Source: Pseudomonas orientalis
Lineage (GTDB): Bacteria; Pseudomonadota; Gammaproteobacteria; Pseudomonadales; Pseudomonadaceae
NCBI RefSeq assembly: GCF_001439815.1
Contig: NZ_JYLM01000013.1
Location: 62,001-126,000 of the forward strand
Length of the DNA stretch: 64,000 bases
Reading direction: 5' to 3'
This document shows positions 33,855 through 42,815 of this stretch, one piece after another. The position numbers and the translations under genes are program-made. Numbering within the stretch: the first letter of the stretch is position 1; the number at the start of each line of letters is the position of its first letter. The notes beneath the pieces were generated by a model, which saw nothing but the letters and a program-made list of their open reading frames with translations, did no database searches and was not told where the DNA came from.

Positions 33855-35951
33855 ATGCCGTCTCGAAAGTTTGCCCCCTTGGCTGGCCTGGCCTTGGGTT
33901 TGCTGCTCGACCCTGCCTACGCCGAAGAAAACACCCTGGAGCTGGACACCATCAGCGTCACCACCGACGCCTATGAGTCGGCGACCGGCCCGGTGCAGGG
34001 TTACCGCGCCACCCGCTCCGCCAGCGCCACCAAAACCGACACCGCCCTGCGCGATATCCCGCAGTCGATCAGCGTGATTCCCGCCACGGTGCTCAAGGAC
34101 CTGGGCAGCACCAGCGTGGAGCGCGCCCTGGAATTTGCCGGCGGCGTCTCCAAGCAAAACAATTTCGGCGGCCTGACCCTTTACGAATACAGCGTGCGCG
34201 GCTTCACCACCTCCGAGTTCTACCAGGACGGTTTCAGCGCCAACCGCGGCTACCCGAGCACGCCGGACGCGGCGAACATCGAACGCATCGAAGTGCTCAA
34301 AGGGCCGGCCGCCAGCCTGTACGGGCGTGGCGATCCAGGTGGCACGGTGAACATCGTCAGCAAGAAACCCCAGCCCGAGGCCTTCACCACGCTGCAAACC
34401 AGCGCCGGCAGCTGGGATCGCTACCGTACCGCGCTGGATGTGAATACCCCACTGGACACTGAGGGCCGCGTGCTGTCGCGGGTGAACCTGGCGGTTGAGG
34501 ACAACCACAGTTTCCGCGATCACGTGGACGCCAAGCGAGTGTTCGTCGCGCCGTCCTTCAGTTGGCAACTGGACCCGGACACCACTGTGCTGGTGGAAAG
34601 CGAATTCGTGCGCCACAACTCCACCTTCGACCGCGGCATTGTCGCCAACACAGGCATGTCCCACTCCACCTTCCTCGGCGAGCCCGACGACGGCACTATC
34701 CGCAACCACAACAACCGTATCCAGGCCGCACTGGAACATCATCTCAACGATGCCTGGAAGCTGCGCCTGGCCAGTCACTACAAGCAAGGCAGCCTGTGGG
34801 GCGACGCTTCGGAAAGCCGCGCGCTGAACGCCGATGGCCACACCGTCAACCGCCGCTACCGCGAACGCTCAACCGGCTGGCACGACAGCATCACCCAGCT
34901 GGAACTGCGCGGGCTGTTCGATATTGGCAGCTGGCAGCATGAACTGCTGGTCGGCACCGAGTACGAGGACTACCGCAAGAAGGAACGTGTGACCGCCATC
35001 GGCGGCAGCAACTACCCCATTGATCTCTACAACCCGATCTACGGCCAGCCAAAACCCAATGGCACGCGCTCCGGCACCGATTTCTTCGAGCAGACCAAAA
35101 GCCATGCGCTGAACCTGCAGGACCAGATCGTCTTCACAGACCGCCTGCGCGGCATGGTGGGCGCGCGCTTCGAGCATTTTGACCAGAGCACCGACGACTT
35201 CACCCGCAACCACCTCAACAGCCGGCAAACCCACGACGCCCTCACCCAGCGCGCCGGCCTGCTCTATCAACTCACGCCGCAGGTCGGGGTATTCGCCAAC
35301 GCCTCCACCTCGTTCAAGCCCAACAGCGGCCTGGATGCCGGTGGCAAGACCTTCAAGCCGGAAGAAGGTGTGGGGTACGAAGTCGGGGTCAAGAGCGAGC
35401 TGTTTGACGACCGCCTCAGCGCCACCCTCGCCGCCTTCCACATCGAAAAGGAAAATGTGCTGACCCTGGACCCGGCAACCAACACCAATCGCGCCATGGG
35501 CAAGGCGCGCAGCCAGGGCCTGGACCTGCAACTGACCGGGCAGGTCACCGACGCCATCCGCGTGATCGGCGCTTTGGCCTACATCGACGCCGAAGTGACC
35601 AAGGGCGATAAAACCATTCCGGCCGGCAGCCGCATCCTCGGCGTCGCCAAGCGCAGCGGCAGTCTGTTGGGGGTGTATGAATTCCAGGACGGTGCATTGC
35701 GCGGTTCGGACCTGGGGGCGGCGTTTACCTATGTGGGTGATCGCTCCGGTGAGGCGGGGACAGGTTTTGAACTGCCCGCTTACCACACCGTCGATCTGCT
35801 GGCGCATTACAAGGCGACGGAGCATGTCACCGTGGGGCTGAACCTCAACAATCTGTTCAATGAGCAGTACTACGAGCGGTCCTACAGCAGCTATTGGGTC
35901 AACCCGGGCGAGCCGCGCAACTTCACAGTCAGCCTTACCCTCAATCTATAA
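33855..35951 (+). CDS. TonB-dependent siderophore receptor
   Basis: 698-aa outer-membrane ligand-gated channel. Signal peptide MPSRKFAPLAGLALGLLLDPAYA, TonB-box-like DTISVTT shortly after cleavage, plug domain (TALRDIPQSISVIP; ERIEVLKGPAASLYGRGDPG), and a barrel ending in YSSYWVNPGEPRNFTVSLTL with a terminal aromatic/hydrophobic residue. It lacks the extra N-terminal STN signalling domain, so it is a transporter rather than a transducer. The start is the ATG at 33855, with GGAA upstream; ATG 33840 is an alternative. The ligand cannot be told from sequence alone. Stands alone, with a collapsed REP behind it. Confidence 0.9.
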   Translation: MPSRKFAPLAGLALGLLLDPAYAEENTLELDTISVTTDAYESATGPVQGYRATRSASATKTDTALRDIPQSISVIPATVLKDLGSTSVERALEFAGGVSKQNNFGGLTLYEYSVRGFTTSEFYQDGFSANRGYPSTPDAANIERIEVLKGPAASLYGRGDPGGTVNIVSKKPQPEAFTTLQTSAGSWDRYRTALDVNTPLDTEGRVLSRVNLAVEDNHSFRDHVDAKRVFVAPSFSWQLDPDTTVLVESEFVRHNSTFDRGIVANTGMSHSTFLGEPDDGTIRNHNNRIQAALEHHLNDAWKLRLASHYKQGSLWGDASESRALNADGHTVNRRYRERSTGWHDSITQLELRGLFDIGSWQHELLVGTEYEDYRKKERVTAIGGSNYPIDLYNPIYGQPKPNGTRSGTDFFEQTKSHALNLQDQIVFTDRLRGMVGARFEHFDQSTDDFTRNHLNSRQTHDALTQRAGLLYQLTPQVGVFANASTSFKPNSGLDAGGKTFKPEEGVGYEVGVKSELFDDRLSATLAAFHIEKENVLTLDPATNTNRAMGKARSQGLDLQLTGQVTDAIRVIGALAYIDAEVTKGDKTIPAGSRILGVAKRSGSLLGVYEFQDGALRGSDLGAAFTYVGDRSGEAGTGFELPAYHTVDLLAHYKATEHVTVGLNLNNLFNEQYYERSYSSYWVNPGEPRNFTVSLTLNL

Positions 35952-35964
35952 ACGGGCACCGCAC

Positions 35965-35999
35965 AAAATGTGGGAGGGGGCTTGCCCCCTCCCACATTT
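35965..35999. repeat. collapsed family B REP (perfect hairpin)
   Basis: AAATGTGGGAGGGGG, CTTG, then the complementary arm: the two REPs have fused with the middle of the REPIN deleted, leaving a 12-bp perfect GC-rich stem. Located between the convergent receptor and hemH genes, where it may end both transcripts. Confidence 0.88.
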
Positions 36000-36018
36000 G
36001 GATCACAGCATGGCTTGA

Positions 36019-37044
36019 TTACAAGGCGACGGGCGCTCTTTCGCAGATTGTGTTGAGCGCCGCCGCCCACTGCGGGTCATCATTCAGGCAGGGCACCAAT
36101 ACCAGCTCCTCGCCCCCCGCATCCCGGAACTGCTCCCGCCCGCGATCACCGATTTCCTCCAGGGTCTCGATGCAATCGGCGACGAATGCCGGGCACATCA
36201 CCAGCAGTTTTTTCACGCCTTGCTGCGCCAAGGCCTCAAGTCGCGCTTCGGTGTAGGGTTCGATCCACTTGGCGCGGCCCAGGCGCGACTGGAACGCCAC
36301 CGACCACTTGCCATCCGGCAACCCAAGCCGCTCGGCCACATCGCGGGCAACGCTGAAACACTGCGCGCGATAACAGGTAGCAAGCACCTCAGGCGAGGCA
36401 TTCCTGCAGCAATCGGCATCCTTGAAACAATGCTGGCCGGTCGGGTCGAGCTTGGTCAGGTGACGCTCGGGCAAACCGTGGAAACTCAACAGCAGGTGAT
36501 CGTAAGCCTGTTCTACGTGCGGCCGCACACTCGCGGCCAGAGCATCGAGGTACTCAGGCTGGTCGTAGAACGGCTGCAGGATCGAGAATTGCACCTTCAG
36601 TTTCTTGTCGCGCACCACACGCCTGGCTTCCTCTATCACCGTGGTCACGGTGCTGTCGGCAAACTGCGGGTACAGCGGCGCCAGCGTCACGTTCTCAATG
36701 CCCTGAGCAGCCAGGCGCGTCAGCACCGTTTCAAGCGAAGGCTCGCCATAACGCATCGCCAGTTCCACGGGGCCCTGGGTCCATTGCGCAGTCATCTGCT
36801 GTTGCAGGCGACGGCTGAGGACCACCAGCGGCGAGCCCTCGTCCCACCAGATCGACGCATAGGCGTGCGCCGACTGCTCGGGACGCTTGATCAGGATCAG
36901 CGACACCAGCAAGCGACGCACCGGCCACGGCAGGTCGATCACGTAAGGGTCCATCAGGAACTGATTGAGGTAGCTGCGCACATCGGCCACCGAAGTGGAC
37001 TTTGGCGAGCCCAGGTTGACCAGTAACAACGCGTGATCCGTCAT
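36019..37044 (-). CDS. hemH: ferrochelatase
   Basis: 341-aa enzyme inserting Fe2+ into protoporphyrin IX, the last step of heme synthesis. Conserved LLLVNLGSPKS start, YGEPSL, LLSFHGLPERH with the catalytic His, and the C-terminal ALAQQGVKKLLVMCPAFVAD (Glu/His site region). Downstream partner of the epimerase gene (14 bp). Confidence 0.96.
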   Translation of the reverse strand: MTDHALLLVNLGSPKSTSVADVRSYLNQFLMDPYVIDLPWPVRRLLVSLILIKRPEQSAHAYASIWWDEGSPLVVLSRRLQQQMTAQWTQGPVELAMRYGEPSLETVLTRLAAQGIENVTLAPLYPQFADSTVTTVIEEARRVVRDKKLKVQFSILQPFYDQPEYLDALAASVRPHVEQAYDHLLLSFHGLPERHLTKLDPTGQHCFKDADCCRNASPEVLATCYRAQCFSVARDVAERLGLPDGKWSVAFQSRLGRAKWIEPYTEARLEALAQQGVKKLLVMCPAFVADCIETLEEIGDRGREQFRDAGGEELVLVPCLNDDPQWAAALNTICERAPVAL

Positions 37045-37058
37045 GCAACATCCTATCT

Positions 37059-37958
37059 CTAGAGGCGGCCGGACAAGTCGTCCAGGGCCGCACGCAATTC
37101 AGTGAACTGGAAAGTGAAACCTGCGGCCAACAGCCGCTCGGGCACTGCCTTTTGCCCGCCGAGCAACAAACCCGACAATTCGCCCAGGCCGACCTTCAGC
37201 GCAAAGGCCGGCATCGGCATGAACGCCGGGCGGTGCAGCACCTGGCCCAACGTCCTGGCAAATTCGCGGTTACGCACCGGGTGCGGCGCGCAGGCATTAT
37301 AAGGACCACGGGCGTCAGCCTTGTGCAGAAGAAAATCAATCAGGGCGATTTGATCCTGAATGTGAACCCACGGCATCCATTGCCGTCCATTGCCCATCGG
37401 CCCGCCCAGCGCCAGTTTGAACGGCAGCAACAGGCGCGACAAAAAGCCGCCCTCGGCCGCCAGCACCAGGCCGGTGCGCACCAGCACCACGCGAATGCCC
37501 AGGGCCTCGGCACGCGCGGCGGTTTCTTCCCAGGCGATACACAACTGGCTGGGAAAATCATCCTGCACCGGGCCGCTGTCTTCAGTCAGTTCGCGCTCGC
37601 CGCCGTCGCCATACCAGCCCACGGCGGAGCCCGAGATCAGCACCGCCGGTTTCTGCTCCAGGCCTTCCAGCCACGCCAGCAGACTTTCGGTCAGGCTGAT
37701 GCGACTGCTCCACAGCAGTGCCTTGCGCTTGTGGGTCCAGGGACGGTCGGCAATCGGCGCACCGGCCAGGTTGACCACCGCATCCACCGCGCCGATCACG
37801 TCCTGCAGGCGCCCAACGCCCAGGACCTGCGCACCGCACATTCGCGCCACGGACTCGGGTGTACGGCTCAACACGGTCAAGCGATGGCCCTGGGCAAGCC
37901 AGTGCCGGCACAGTTGACGGCCGATCAGGCCGGTACCGCCGGTCAGCAAAATATGCAT
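37059..37958 (-). CDS. TIGR01777 family NAD-dependent epimerase
   Basis: 299-aa SDR-fold protein with N-terminal MHILLTGGTGLIGRQLCRHW dinucleotide motif and the SGSAVGWYGD and WVHIQDQIALI signatures of the YfcH/SulA-like TIGR01777 family. The substrate is unknown. Paired with hemH in one operon, as in other Pseudomonas. Confidence 0.88.
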   Translation of the reverse strand: MHILLTGGTGLIGRQLCRHWLAQGHRLTVLSRTPESVARMCGAQVLGVGRLQDVIGAVDAVVNLAGAPIADRPWTHKRKALLWSSRISLTESLLAWLEGLEQKPAVLISGSAVGWYGDGGERELTEDSGPVQDDFPSQLCIAWEETAARAEALGIRVVLVRTGLVLAAEGGFLSRLLLPFKLALGGPMGNGRQWMPWVHIQDQIALIDFLLHKADARGPYNACAPHPVRNREFARTLGQVLHRPAFMPMPAFALKVGLGELSGLLLGGQKAVPERLLAAGFTFQFTELRAALDDLSGRL

Positions 37959-38098
37959 GGGACTCTCCTCATGTAACGTTCGCCGCCGCTCACTGGTCTA
38001 TTTTATAAGCAGGGATCGATTTGATATTCGAGCGTGACGATCGTTTAGCCTTTCGGGTTAACCATAGGTCACGCCACACAATCAGGCACGCCAAAACT

Positions 38099-38122
38099 TA
38101 TACCAAAAAACAATATTGTACA
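38099..38122 (+). promoter_or_regulatory. candidate LitR/PplR-type operator of the FAD oxidoreductase gene
   Basis: TATACC (38099-38104), 12 bases, TGTACA (38117-38122): the same direct-repeat architecture as at 39435-39458 with one mismatch in the first half. TTGTAC...N17...TAGTCT just to the right could be a weak promoter that the operator overlaps. The stretch 37959-38171 shows no other feature. Confidence 0.5.
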
Positions 38123-38171
38123 GCTATTGGTGTCGGCGTAGTCTGTACCCAACGGTAAAACGAGGCCTCCC

Positions 38172-39158
38172 ATGACTGTCCCCATCGCGATCATAGGTAC
38201 CGGCATCGCCGGTCTCTCCGCCGCCCAAGCGTTACGAGACGCGGGGCACGCTGTACAACTGTTCGATAAAAGCCGCGGCAGCGGCGGCCGTATGTCCAGC
38301 AAGCGCAGCGACGCCGGCGCGCTGGACATGGGCGCACAGTATTTCACCGCCCGCGACCGGCGCTTCGTCAACGAGGTGCAGCGCTGGCAACGCCACGGCT
38401 GGGCCGAGCAGTGGAAACCCCAGCTGTACAACTTCAAGGCCGGCCAACTGACGCCCTCCCCCGACGAACAGATCCGCTGGGTCGGTACGCCGCGCATGAG
38501 TGCCATTACCCGCGCCCTGCTCGATGACCTGCCGGTGGAATTCGGTTGCCGCATTACCGAAGTGTTCCAGGGCACCCGGCACTGGAACCTGCTCGACGCC
38601 GATGGCGGCAGTCACGGCCCGTTCAGCCATGTGATCATCGCCACGCCGGCGCCCCAGGCCACCACCCTGCTGGCCGCCGCACCGAAGCTGGCGAGCGCCG
38701 TGGCCGGGGTGAAAATGGACCCGACCTGGGCCATCGCCCTGGCCTTCGACACACCCCTGGATACGCCAATGGAAGGCTGCTTCGTGCAAGACAGCGCCCT
38801 CGACTGGCTGGCGCGCAACCGCAGCAAACCCGGGCGAGACATGGCCCTCGACACTTGGGTGCTGCATGCGACCAGCACCTGGAGCAAGGCGCACCTGGAC
38901 CTGCCCAGGGAAGCCGTGATCGAGCACCTGCACGGCGCCTTCGCCGAATTGCTGCACTGCGCGATGCCCGCGCCGTCATTCAGCCTGGCACACCGCTGGC
39001 TCTACGCCAGGCCGTCCAGCAGCCATGAGTTCGGCGTGCTGGCCGATGCCGACCTGGGCCTGTTCGTCTGCGGCGACTGGTGTTTGTCCGGGCGCGTCGA
39101 AGGCGCCTGGCTCAGCGGCCAGGAGGCGGCGCGACGGTTGATCGAGCACCTGCAATGA
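38172..39158 (+). CDS. FAD-dependent oxidoreductase, renalase-like
   Basis: 328-aa flavoprotein with an N-terminal GTGIAGLSAAQALRDAG FAD motif, GGRMSSKR after it and a C-terminal FVCGDWCLSGRVEGAWLSG FAD contact. Resembles bacterial renalase-like / NAD(P)-binding oxidoreductases found next to photolyase clusters. The substrate is unknown. Its stop overlaps the start of the Trp-rich protein gene by four bases (ATGA). Confidence 0.88.
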   Translation: MTVPIAIIGTGIAGLSAAQALRDAGHAVQLFDKSRGSGGRMSSKRSDAGALDMGAQYFTARDRRFVNEVQRWQRHGWAEQWKPQLYNFKAGQLTPSPDEQIRWVGTPRMSAITRALLDDLPVEFGCRITEVFQGTRHWNLLDADGGSHGPFSHVIIATPAPQATTLLAAAPKLASAVAGVKMDPTWAIALAFDTPLDTPMEGCFVQDSALDWLARNRSKPGRDMALDTWVLHATSTWSKAHLDLPREAVIEHLHGAFAELLHCAMPAPSFSLAHRWLYARPSSSHEFGVLADADLGLFVCGDWCLSGRVEGAWLSGQEAARRLIEHLQ

Positions 39159-39370
39159 ACCGCATCAACCCGACCAAACTGCTATTGTCGAAATGGACCG
39201 CGACCTCCCCGAAAAACAAGGAAAAACACTTCCTCGTCACCGAGCTGTTCCGTGACGAGGAAGGCACCGTGCTGGACATCGAGCTGCAAGCGGTGATGAC
39301 GCGGCGCAGCGAACGCCTCCCATGGCAGACCCTGCAGAACCCGGATAGCTGGAAAATGGGCTGGAAATAA
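39155..39370 (+). CDS. TIGR02450 family small Trp-rich protein
   Basis: 71 residues with the family pattern NPTKLLLSKWTATSP, KHFLVTE and a terminal WQTLQNPDSWKMGW (three Trp). The family often lies near cryptochrome/photolyase genes; the function is unknown. Translationally coupled to the oxidoreductase. Confidence 0.85.
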   Translation: MNRINPTKLLLSKWTATSPKNKEKHFLVTELFRDEEGTVLDIELQAVMTRRSERLPWQTLQNPDSWKMGWK

Positions 39371-39397
39371 ACCCGGGAAAATACCTCTACAAAATTA

Positions 39398-39425
39398 TTG
39401 ACTTGTACAAGATCAAATCTATGAT
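39398..39425 (+). promoter_or_regulatory. sigma-70 promoter of the light/stress operon
   Basis: TTGACT (39398-39403), 16-base spacer, TATGAT (39420-39425). A TGTACA half-site (39404-39409) sits inside the spacer and the direct-repeat operator lies just after the -10, so a repressor bound there would block polymerase. Confidence 0.75.
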
Positions 39426-39434
39426 GAGATAAGT

Positions 39435-39458
39435 TGTACAGAAGTCAGAAACTGTACA
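39435..39458 (+). promoter_or_regulatory. LitR/PplR1-type operator, direct TGTACA repeat
   Basis: TGTACA (39435-39440), exactly 12 bases, TGTACA (39453-39458). I recall the published P. putida PplR1 consensus as T(G/A)TACA-N12-TGTA(C/T)A; this is a perfect fit. It covers the expected transcription start of the operon that encodes its probable regulator. Confidence 0.75.
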
Positions 39459-39480
39459 GGAATTTCGCAGAGGTTTGCCC

Positions 39481-40440
39481 ATGCCCCATTCCGTGAAACC
39501 CAAGATCGGCATCAGCGCCTGCCTGCTGGGCGAAAACGTGCGTTTCAACGGCGGGCATAAGCAATCCCTCCTGTGCACCCAGACCCTGGCCGACTACTTC
39601 GACTACGTGCCGCTGTGCCCCGAAGTCGCCATCGGCCTGGGCATTCCCCGTGAAACCATTCGCCTGGTCGGCGACGCCGCCAACCCGCAGGCCGTGGGCA
39701 CCGTGCACCGCGAACTCGATGTGACCCAGCCGCTGGACGAATACGGCCAGCAGATGGCGGCCGAACACACCGACCTGTGCGGCTACATCTTCATGCAGAA
39801 GTCGCCGTCCTGCGGCCTGGAGCGGGTCAAGGTGTATCGTGAGAACGGCGCACCCGTGGATGGCGGCGGTCGCGGTATCTACGCCCAGGCGTTCTGCGCG
39901 CGGCACCCCAACCTGCCGGTGGAAGAGGACGGTCGTCTGAATGATCCGGTGTTGCGCGAAAATTTCCTCACCCGCGTATTCGTCTACGCCAGTTGGCGGC
40001 AATTGCTCGCCGAAGGCCTGACGCGTCATCGCCTGCTGGCGTTTCACTCGCGCTACAAATACCTGCTGATGGCCCACAGCCCGGCACATTACAAAAGTCT
40101 CGGCCACCTGCTGGGCAGCATGACCAGGGACACACACCTGGACGAGTTGGCCGGTTGCTACTTCAGCGACCTGATGACCGGCCTGACCAAGTGCGCCACC
40201 CGTGGCACTCACACCAATGTGCTGCAACACATCAGCGGCTACCTCAAGCAGGCGATCAGCGCCGGCGACAAGCAGGAAATGCAGACCGTCATCAGCCAGT
40301 ATCGCCAAGGCATCGTGCCGCTGGTGGTGCCGCTCACGTTGCTCAAGCATCACTTTCGCCAACACCCGGACCACTACATTGCGCAGCAGGCCTACCTGCA
40401 ACCGCACCCGGAAAACCTCAGCCTGCGCAATGCGATCTAA
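39481..40440 (+). CDS. DUF523-DUF1722 protein, YbgA-like
   Basis: 319 aa: N-terminal DUF523 with KIGISACLLGENVRFNGGHK and Cys-rich LCPEVAIGLGIPRE and SPSCGL, and C-terminal DUF1722 (YbgA) with LLAFHSRYKYLLMAHSP and the closing QAYLQPHPENLSLRN. The YbgA domain is repeatedly linked to photolyase genes (fused or adjacent); DUF523 proteins resemble desulfidases. ATG 39475 is an alternative start. First gene of a nine-gene operon, with the MerR gene beginning three bases after its stop. Confidence 0.88.
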   Translation: MPHSVKPKIGISACLLGENVRFNGGHKQSLLCTQTLADYFDYVPLCPEVAIGLGIPRETIRLVGDAANPQAVGTVHRELDVTQPLDEYGQQMAAEHTDLCGYIFMQKSPSCGLERVKVYRENGAPVDGGGRGIYAQAFCARHPNLPVEEDGRLNDPVLRENFLTRVFVYASWRQLLAEGLTRHRLLAFHSRYKYLLMAHSPAHYKSLGHLLGSMTRDTHLDELAGCYFSDLMTGLTKCATRGTHTNVLQHISGYLKQAISAGDKQEMQTVISQYRQGIVPLVVPLTLLKHHFRQHPDHYIAQQAYLQPHPENLSLRNAI

Positions 40441-40443
40441 ACC

Positions 40444-41373
40444 ATGAAAGCTGCCCTGCAAGACGAACCCGGCGAAGACATCGCCCAAGCCCTGCAAAAC
40501 GGCTGGCTGCCGATCCGCGAGGTGGCGCGCCAGACCGGCGTCAACGCCGTGACCCTGCGCGCGTGGGAGCGCCGTTACGGCCTGATCGTGCCCCAGCGCA
40601 CGCCCAAAGGGCATCGGTTGTTCAGCGCCGAACACGTGCAACGCATCCATGCCATCCTCACCTGGCTCAATCGCGGCGTGCCGGTCAGCCAGGTAAAAGG
40701 CTTGATCGACTCGGCCCAGGCCAATCCCGAGCCGATGGAAAACGAATGGCACGCCTTGCGCCAAACCCTGATGACGGCCATCGGGGAACTGGCTGAACGC
40801 CGGGTCGACGATGCCTTCAACCAGGCCATGGCGCTCTACCCGCCACGCACCTTGTGCGAGCAACTGATGCTGCCGTTGCTCAGCGAGCTGGAACAGAAGT
40901 GGCAGGGTCAATTCGGCGCGCAGATGGAGCGGGTATTTTTCCTGTCCTGGTTGCGCAGCAAGTTCGGCGCGCGGATTTATCACAACAACCGCCAGCTCCA
41001 CGGCGCCCCGCTGCTGCTGGTCAACCACTCCGACTTACCCCTGGAGCCGCACCTATGGCTCAGCGCCTGGCTGGCCAGCAGCGCCGACTGCCCGGTGGAG
41101 GTGTTCGACTGGCCGCTGCCCGCCGGCGAACTGGCCCTGGCGGTGGAACATCTGCAACCGCGCGCGGTGCTGCTTTACTCCAGCAAGGCGCTGCAGGTAG
41201 CGGCACTTCCCAAACTGCTGGCGGGCATCCGTTGCCCGATGCTGATTGCCGGACCGACGGTGTGCATCCACCAGGCCGAGTTGGCCGTATTAGCCCGTGA
41301 CATCCCAGCGTTGTTCGTCGCCGAAGACCCGTTGGCGGCCCACCAGATACTGATCCAGCGTGGAATCGTCTAA
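40444..41373 (+). CDS. MerR family regulator, class II LitR-like
   Basis: 309-aa regulator. N-terminal winged helix: WLPIREVARQTGVNAVTLRAWERRYGL and TPKGHRLFSAEHV, characteristic of the CarA/CarH/LitR branch. The C-terminal half follows the helix bundle plus cobalamin-binding fold, but the B12 ligand signature (Asp-x-His-x-x-Gly; a His-containing NHSDLPLEPH stands in its place) is lost. This fits class II LitR proteins that need a separate light sensor such as a short LOV protein. Likely autoregulates through the TGTACA operator at 39435-39458. Its TAA overlaps the photolyase ATG. Confidence 0.82.
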   Translation: MKAALQDEPGEDIAQALQNGWLPIREVARQTGVNAVTLRAWERRYGLIVPQRTPKGHRLFSAEHVQRIHAILTWLNRGVPVSQVKGLIDSAQANPEPMENEWHALRQTLMTAIGELAERRVDDAFNQAMALYPPRTLCEQLMLPLLSELEQKWQGQFGAQMERVFFLSWLRSKFGARIYHNNRQLHGAPLLLVNHSDLPLEPHLWLSAWLASSADCPVEVFDWPLPAGELALAVEHLQPRAVLLYSSKALQVAALPKLLAGIRCPMLIAGPTVCIHQAELAVLARDIPALFVAEDPLAAHQILIQRGIV

Positions 41374-42815
41374 TGCACCTGATCTGGCTGCGCACCGACC
41401 TGCGCCTTCACGACAACACCGCCCTGACTGCCGCCAGCCAGCGAGGCCCGGTTGCGGCCATTTACCTGATCACCCCGCAACAATGGCTGGCTCACGATGA
41501 CGCGCCGTGCAAGGTCGATTTCTGGCTGCGCAACCTGCACGCCCTGAGCCAGGCGCTCGGAAAGCTGAATATCCCGCTGTTGATCCGCCACGCCGACACC
41601 TGGGACCAGGCCCCAGGCGTATTGAGCCAGCTATGTCGGGAGCTCAAGGTAGAGTCGGTGCATGTCAACGAGGAATACGGCATCCACGAGAGCCGTCGCG
41701 ACAGCGCCGTGGCCCAGGCCCTGGAAGCCGCCGGCGTGACCTTCCACAGTTACCTCGACCAGTTGTTCTTCCAGCCGGGCAGCGTGTTGACCAAGTCCGG
41801 CACCTACTTTCAAGTGTTCAGCCGGTTCCGCAAGGTCTGTTACACCCGTCTGCACAGCGCTTTGCCGCCCTTGGTGACAAGCCCCAAGGTCCAGGCCGGA
41901 CTCGACCTGCAAAGCGATGCCATCCCCAACCGCATTGAAGGTTTCGAGCCCCCCAGTGAAACCTTGCGCGCGCTCTGGCCCGCCGGTGAAGACGAAGCGC
42001 GCCGGCGCCTCGACGCCTTCGCCGATGAGCAGATCAGTTACTACAAGAACGAGCGCGACTTTCCCGCCAAGCCCGGCACCAGCCAGTTGTCCGCCTACCT
42101 GGCCGCTGGGGTCGTGTCGCCACGCCAGTGCCTGCACGCGGCGTTGCAGTCCAACCAGGGCGAGTTCGAAAGCGGCGACATCGGCACCATCACCTGGATC
42201 AATGAGCTGCTGTGGCGCGAATTCTACAAACACATCCTGGTGGGCTACCCGCGTGTCTCGCGCCACCGAGCGTTCCGACCCGAAACCGAAGCGGTGGCCT
42301 GGCGCGACGCCCCCAAGGACCTGGCCGCCTGGCAACAGGCACGCACCGGCTTGCCGATCATCGATGCGGCCATGCGCCAACTGCTGGAAACCGGCTGGAT
42401 GCACAACCGCCTGCGCATGGTGGTGGCGATGTTCCTGACCAAGAACCTGCTGATCGACTGGCGCGAGGGCGAGCGCTTCTTCATGCGGCACTTGATCGAC
42501 GGCGACCTGGCGGCCAACAACGGCGGCTGGCAGTGGAGCTCATCGACAGGCACCGACTCGGCGCCGTATTTCCGGATTTTCAGCCCGTTGAGCCAGTCGG
42601 AAAAATTCGACAGCGAAGGCCTGTTCATCAAGCATTGGCTGCCGGAACTGGCCGCGCTGAATAAAAAGGAGGTGCACAACCCCGAAGCGGCCGGCGGTTT
42701 GTTCGGCGTGGCCGACTACCCGCGCGCCATTGTCGACCTGAAGAAATCCCGGGAGCGTGCCCTCGCCGCCTTTCGCAGCCTGCCTTCGCGTCAGGAGATG
42801 GCCGAACATGACTGA
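41373..42815 (+). CDS. phrB: deoxyribodipyrimidine photolyase
   Basis: 480-aa class I CPD photolyase that uses FAD and blue light to split UV dimers. The N-terminal antenna domain begins MHLIWLRTDLRLHDNTAL; the C-terminal FAD/DNA domain carries TGLPIIDAAMRQLLETGWMH, NRLRMVVAMFLTKNL and NNGGWQWSSSTGTD. The Trp electron chain residues appear in these segments. Coupled to the regulator gene by TAATG overlap and to the next gene by an 8-bp overlap. Confidence 0.96.
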   Translation: MHLIWLRTDLRLHDNTALTAASQRGPVAAIYLITPQQWLAHDDAPCKVDFWLRNLHALSQALGKLNIPLLIRHADTWDQAPGVLSQLCRELKVESVHVNEEYGIHESRRDSAVAQALEAAGVTFHSYLDQLFFQPGSVLTKSGTYFQVFSRFRKVCYTRLHSALPPLVTSPKVQAGLDLQSDAIPNRIEGFEPPSETLRALWPAGEDEARRRLDAFADEQISYYKNERDFPAKPGTSQLSAYLAAGVVSPRQCLHAALQSNQGEFESGDIGTITWINELLWREFYKHILVGYPRVSRHRAFRPETEAVAWRDAPKDLAAWQQARTGLPIIDAAMRQLLETGWMHNRLRMVVAMFLTKNLLIDWREGERFFMRHLIDGDLAANNGGWQWSSSTGTDSAPYFRIFSPLSQSEKFDSEGLFIKHWLPELAALNKKEVHNPEAAGGLFGVADYPRAIVDLKKSRERALAAFRSLPSRQEMAEHD

